This document shows, in pieces, positions 60,301 to 64,000 of a stretch of DNA of 64,000 bases. The stretch is from Caprimulgus europaeus (Eukaryota > Chordata > Aves > Caprimulgiformes > Caprimulgidae): contig OU015524.1 in the NCBI GenBank assembly GCA_907165065.1, forward strand, positions 1,178,001 through 1,242,000. Reading direction: 5' to 3'. Each line of letters starts with the position of its first letter. The first letter of the stretch is position 1. Below the pieces are notes generated by a model. That model searched no databases and was not told the DNA's origin. It was given only the letters and a program-made list of their open reading frames with translations. The position numbers and the translations under genes were made by a program.

Positions 60301-63300
60301 CTATCAGAACCCCTAAGAAGCCAGAAGCCCATTGTTGCACTTTTTTTTCTCGGTACTTAAGCTGAATGCTAGGAGTGCAGTGCCCTGATAGCATGTGGAA
60401 AGACCATGTTCCTGAAAAAAGAAGGCTGTAGGTAAGCTCAGGGCAGGTTCTGACTGCCCTTGCAATCTTCATGCCAAGAACAGGGGTGCTGAGGTGGTTG
60501 TCAGAGTTACCTGTGTGCCAGCCAAGTGCATCAGGGCCCCTTTGGACCAGTTATTGTCAGAAGTTTCTGTCAGTCTCATACTGTTCAGCCCACACCATCA
60601 TATTTTCAAGATGGGCCTTTGGAGCAAAGTTTCTACTACCTTCTTCCCAGGCAACAAGCTCTTCTAAGCCAGAGGCTGATTTTGAATTCTAAACCTTGGA
60701 AATTGGGTTTACATTGGTAGAGGCCAGGGTTGTCTCTGTTCTGTTTGTGCAGAGCCTAGCACAGCAAACACCAGCCCGTGGTCTGGTTCTTATATGCAGT
60801 GCTGTTGTGGAAGGGCACATATCTGTGTCAGAAATTAACCTGATTTCCTACTGAAAAGCCCTGTCAGCGCCTTGTCCGTACTCAGGCACTGGAAAGATGT
60901 TGGTTTGTGTCAGTCACAGGTGACTCTTTGGAGTGTACACAACTCTCACCAGATTACTCACCAAGGCTGACAGTTATTTCTGTCTGTAGACCGCCTTAGT
61001 TACCCTTTAAATATTGCACCTCTCGTTATCACAGTCTTTCAGCCCCATCCAAGTCATCATGATGACTTCCTAGAGTCTGTTTCTCCTGTATTAGTGTGAC
61101 TGATACAAGGATACTAAAGAATTTCCTTTTTCTGTTCCAGTATTTGAGGAGCAAACAGGTCATCTTATTGATAGAAGTTGTTGGTACACAGAAGGCATTT
61201 TATTTCTTGTTCTCTTTGGTATTTTAACAAGAGCAATCAACTTAATTCCACATTCTCTTGTGAGATTTTGCCTTCTGGGTAAAGAACATCCTTTACCTCC
61301 CCTTCTCCCCCTTTTCCCAAACAGTCTTCTGCTGTGCTGGGAAGATGGAATGTATAGGTGATATCCTTTTCAGAAAATATATCCATAATATATCACAAGT
61401 ATTGTCATTATGATGTATTAATGTAATGCATCATCAGAGAGCTGTCAGCGTGAAGATTTATTACTCTAAAATAAGTTATGGTGAGACACTGGGGAATGGG
61501 TTGACAGAATTTTTGTTTATTTTTCTAAACTAAGGACTTCCAAAGTAAGTTTAAAAATCTCTTACCTTCATGAAGTAGGGGTGGGAGGGTCACAGAAAAC
61601 AAGACTTGAATCAAAAACACCAGAAGGACTTGGGAGGCCTCATAGAATAAGAATGTAGGGGTTTTTTCCCCCAGGTATTTTTCATGAGGTCTGCAAAGTT
61701 TAAGTTTCCAGCTTAGATGAGAGCTACAGTGGGCAGTCAAAGTCATTTTAATCAACCCAAACTGATCTTCATTGTTTCTTCATTAAAGGGAAACAGAGTC
61801 ACCAAAGCATGAAGACTTTGACTAGAAAAAAGCAAACCAGGCTAAAAGTGGTCTAAAAATAATTACATTTTAGTACAAAAGGCTCTTGCTCACTTTGGCC
61901 AGGTGTGTCCAGTGGACTTCTCATTACCCTGACAGAAACCCAGTGAACTCAGTGAGAGCTTTCAGCAGGCTTGCACAGACTTTGGATCAAGCCCCTTCCC
62001 CGCATCATGTGGCGAAGCCATGAAACTTGGCACATTTATAGCATTGTAACGTAAAGCCATCTGTGTACAAGTACAAACTTGTCCTTATTGCCAAAGTGCT
62101 TGATGTAATTACAATCAGGCTTGCTTCTCCTCTGCTCCGTTGGTCCATATGCTGGGGTGGATGAAACCTTGCCGCGGTAGAGAACCCCGCAGCATCGGAG
62201 TCTGCGTGCCGCTTACAGCAGCGTACATCGCTGCCCTGGTACATCTCAGGCACTTTGGCATTTTAAGGAGCACGTGTAAAGTTATAGACTGTCTTACAGG
62301 GAAACTGGTAGCAGAAACATGCCCCAAAGTTCAGCCTGGATTCTTTTCTTCCTGACTACACGAGACACTGGATTTAGGAGCCCAGTTGCCCTCGCTTCCC
62401 TGTGTAGTGGATGAGGAGTCAGAGGTGTCACAGAGTGTGGATGCCTAAGATGGGAATTGCCTTCAGGAGGGGACTTTTACTCTTTACCGGCTACAAAACA
62501 AACACAAGGCTCCTCTTCACCTTGTTCATCTCCTAAAGAAGGTTGTATTAATCCTGAGTGTCGGTTCCCCAGGCTGTCCCTGTCCATAAGCAGCTGCAAA
62601 GGAGTTGTTCCATCTTATGATTCACTCTTTATGTTGACTTCAACTATTTCCAAATGCAGTGTTAGCCCATTGCCTTTATTGTGTTCTTGCATTTCCCATA
62701 TCATGGTATTTACATGCAGTTTCTTTAATACTGAATGTAACACTGGTCAATGTAAGTTAATTACCAAGGTTGCATATAGGTTAATGAATGCGCTGTGCTT
62801 GCTGCTGACGGACGTAGTTATGATAGGTGGTACACTGAACTTGACCCTGCAGCCCATAGACAGGTACTTGGCTTTGTCAGTGGGGATGGGATAGTCAAAA
62901 TTTTAACATGAAAAAGAAACATACACAGTGGATGCACTTGCAGGCATAGGGAATAAGTTTTCAGGGAAAAAAAAAATTGCTGGAGGCAAAAGGTGGTTGT
63001 GCCAGAAAAGTCTACAGAATTCTTTTCCTGAAGGGAAGTAATGGTGAGCTGCTTTGATTTTGGACAATTTTAGGAAGACAGTTTAATTAATTACCTAAAA
63101 TGTAGGTGTGAAATGAGTGCCAAAGTTATGCAGATTACCTCTACCCAAAGTCCTTTATAAACCCTGCTGCTGTCAGTATAGGAAAAACCTTTCCTCCTCC
63201 ATAAACTTCAGACCGGTTTAATCACATATAGTGACACAGAGACGTTGATTCAAGCCAAATTTATTTTGAGATATTACCAGAAATGGGTATGTACAGATGC

Positions 63301-64000
63301 TTATAAAGCACCTGCACTTTGCAGCTGCCAGGTAACCTGTTCCTGCACATACAGAAAGTTTCAGCAGCTCGCTGTTAGGTTGTGTAGATACGTGCTCATG
63401 GTTAGCGATGGACCGCTGTCTGCGCACACTGCACATCCACCTCAGACACGGCAGGGGTTCACTTTTCTAACCTGAGGTGTAACAAAGGCATGGGGTTTTT
63501 AATTGTTGTAACTAGTAAAAAATGTTCTTGTGATCAGCTAGTCTGCTGAATGGAAGAAGATGGGCCTGGCCCTCTGCAGTGTCAGGGGTGAGCTTGTAGG
63601 GTCACCTCATGAAGCATGAGAATTGCTGCAAGTGGCAAGAGGCAAGTAAGTCTCGTCTGAAGGTTTCTAGGGGAGGTCATCACACATGCTACAAATCAGG
63701 AGTTCAAGTGTTTGTGCTGTGTAGAGATTGGAGTTACAAGGGATTTGCCCAACCTCCTCTCCCCTCTGTGAGTAGGGTTTCACTCGGATTTAGTATCTGT
63801 GGTGGTTGCTGCTTAGATCACCAGTTAACACAGTGTTAGGTCAGTCGGTTTTAAAGGAGGTAAAAGATCTTGGAGAGACCATATGAAATCTATCATGGCA
63901 AACCACTGATAACTCCACATCTTATTAGCTTCAATTAAGTATTTCCATGGGGAACTGTGGAACTGTTTAAAGTCATGATGACACATACACACACTTTGTT
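57310..64000. other. Unique noncoding stretch, right end
   Basis: About 6.7 kb with no recognised mobile element, RNA gene or exon. A short TA run next to a T9 run lies at about 59110-59130. The block 57950-58100 holds several TAAT/AGATAAG-type motifs (GATA, homeodomain) and looks like possible conserved noncoding DNA by eye. The longest frame (62457-62894, plus, 145 codons) has no recognisable domain. Confidence 0.5.

Noticed and set aside
1..64000. tRNA genes, CRISPR arrays, bacterial operons, LTR retroviruses
   Set aside because: No A-box/B-box pair with a plausible cloverleaf, no spaced identical repeats, no bacterial gene structure, and no paired LTRs or readable retroviral genes were seen.

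Overview
The window looks like bird nuclear DNA. The main evidence is four copies of the CR1 non-LTR retrotransposon of the kind typical of avian genomes (about 15.87-16.47, 17.89-18.33 and 19.69-19.98 kb on the plus strand, and 21.46-21.78 kb on the minus strand). Three of them keep parts of the conserved reverse-transcriptase ORF end. There is also an older, much more diverged CR1/L3-type relic at about 14.88-15.43 kb. Repeat density is otherwise low, there are no Alu-like SINEs or mammalian L1s, and every frame is broken by frequent stops. All this fits a bird genome. The species and chromosome cannot be read from the sequence.

I find no protein-coding exon, tRNA, rRNA or known ncRNA that I can defend. 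The open reading frames are short, carry no recognisable domain, and the longest ones lie across or antisense to CR1 copies or GC-rich patches. The window is therefore best read as intergenic DNA or the inside of one or more large introns. I cannot tell which.

Layout. 0-14.8 kb: unique noncoding DNA with a (GT)14 microsatellite (11.39 kb), an AT dinucleotide-like tract (12.26 kb), two stretches rich in TAAT-type homeodomain cores (1.16 and 10.98 kb) and an abutting pair of E-box-like sites (1.96 kb). 14.8-21.8 kb: the repeat cluster, holding all recognisable CR1 material, next to a very CpG-rich patch at 21.19 kb that contains an 18-bp tandem duplication. 21.8-30.5 kb: AT-rich unique DNA with three evenly spaced TACGT motifs (22.78 kb) and a TATA-like box beside a perfect CArG box (26.36 kb). 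30.6-35.4 kb: three CpG-rich patches, a 29-bp tandem repeat, and two directly repeated copies of an unidentified ~255-bp element 3.6 kb apart. 35.4-50 kb: unique DNA with a duplicated AP-1-type module (36.47 kb), a second local duplication exactly 700 bp apart (42.6 and 43.3 kb), another CpG patch (46.9 kb) and a TAAT-rich AT block (49.9 kb). 50-64 kb: a polypyrimidine tract, a 52-bp tandem duplication (52.27 kb) and a palindromic cluster of SOX-type cores (57.27 kb).

No genes can be shown to work together here. The most useful leads are the two pairs of diverged direct duplications and the motif clusters, which could be parts of long-range enhancers. All regulatory readings are inference from motifs and composition, because conservation could not be computed.
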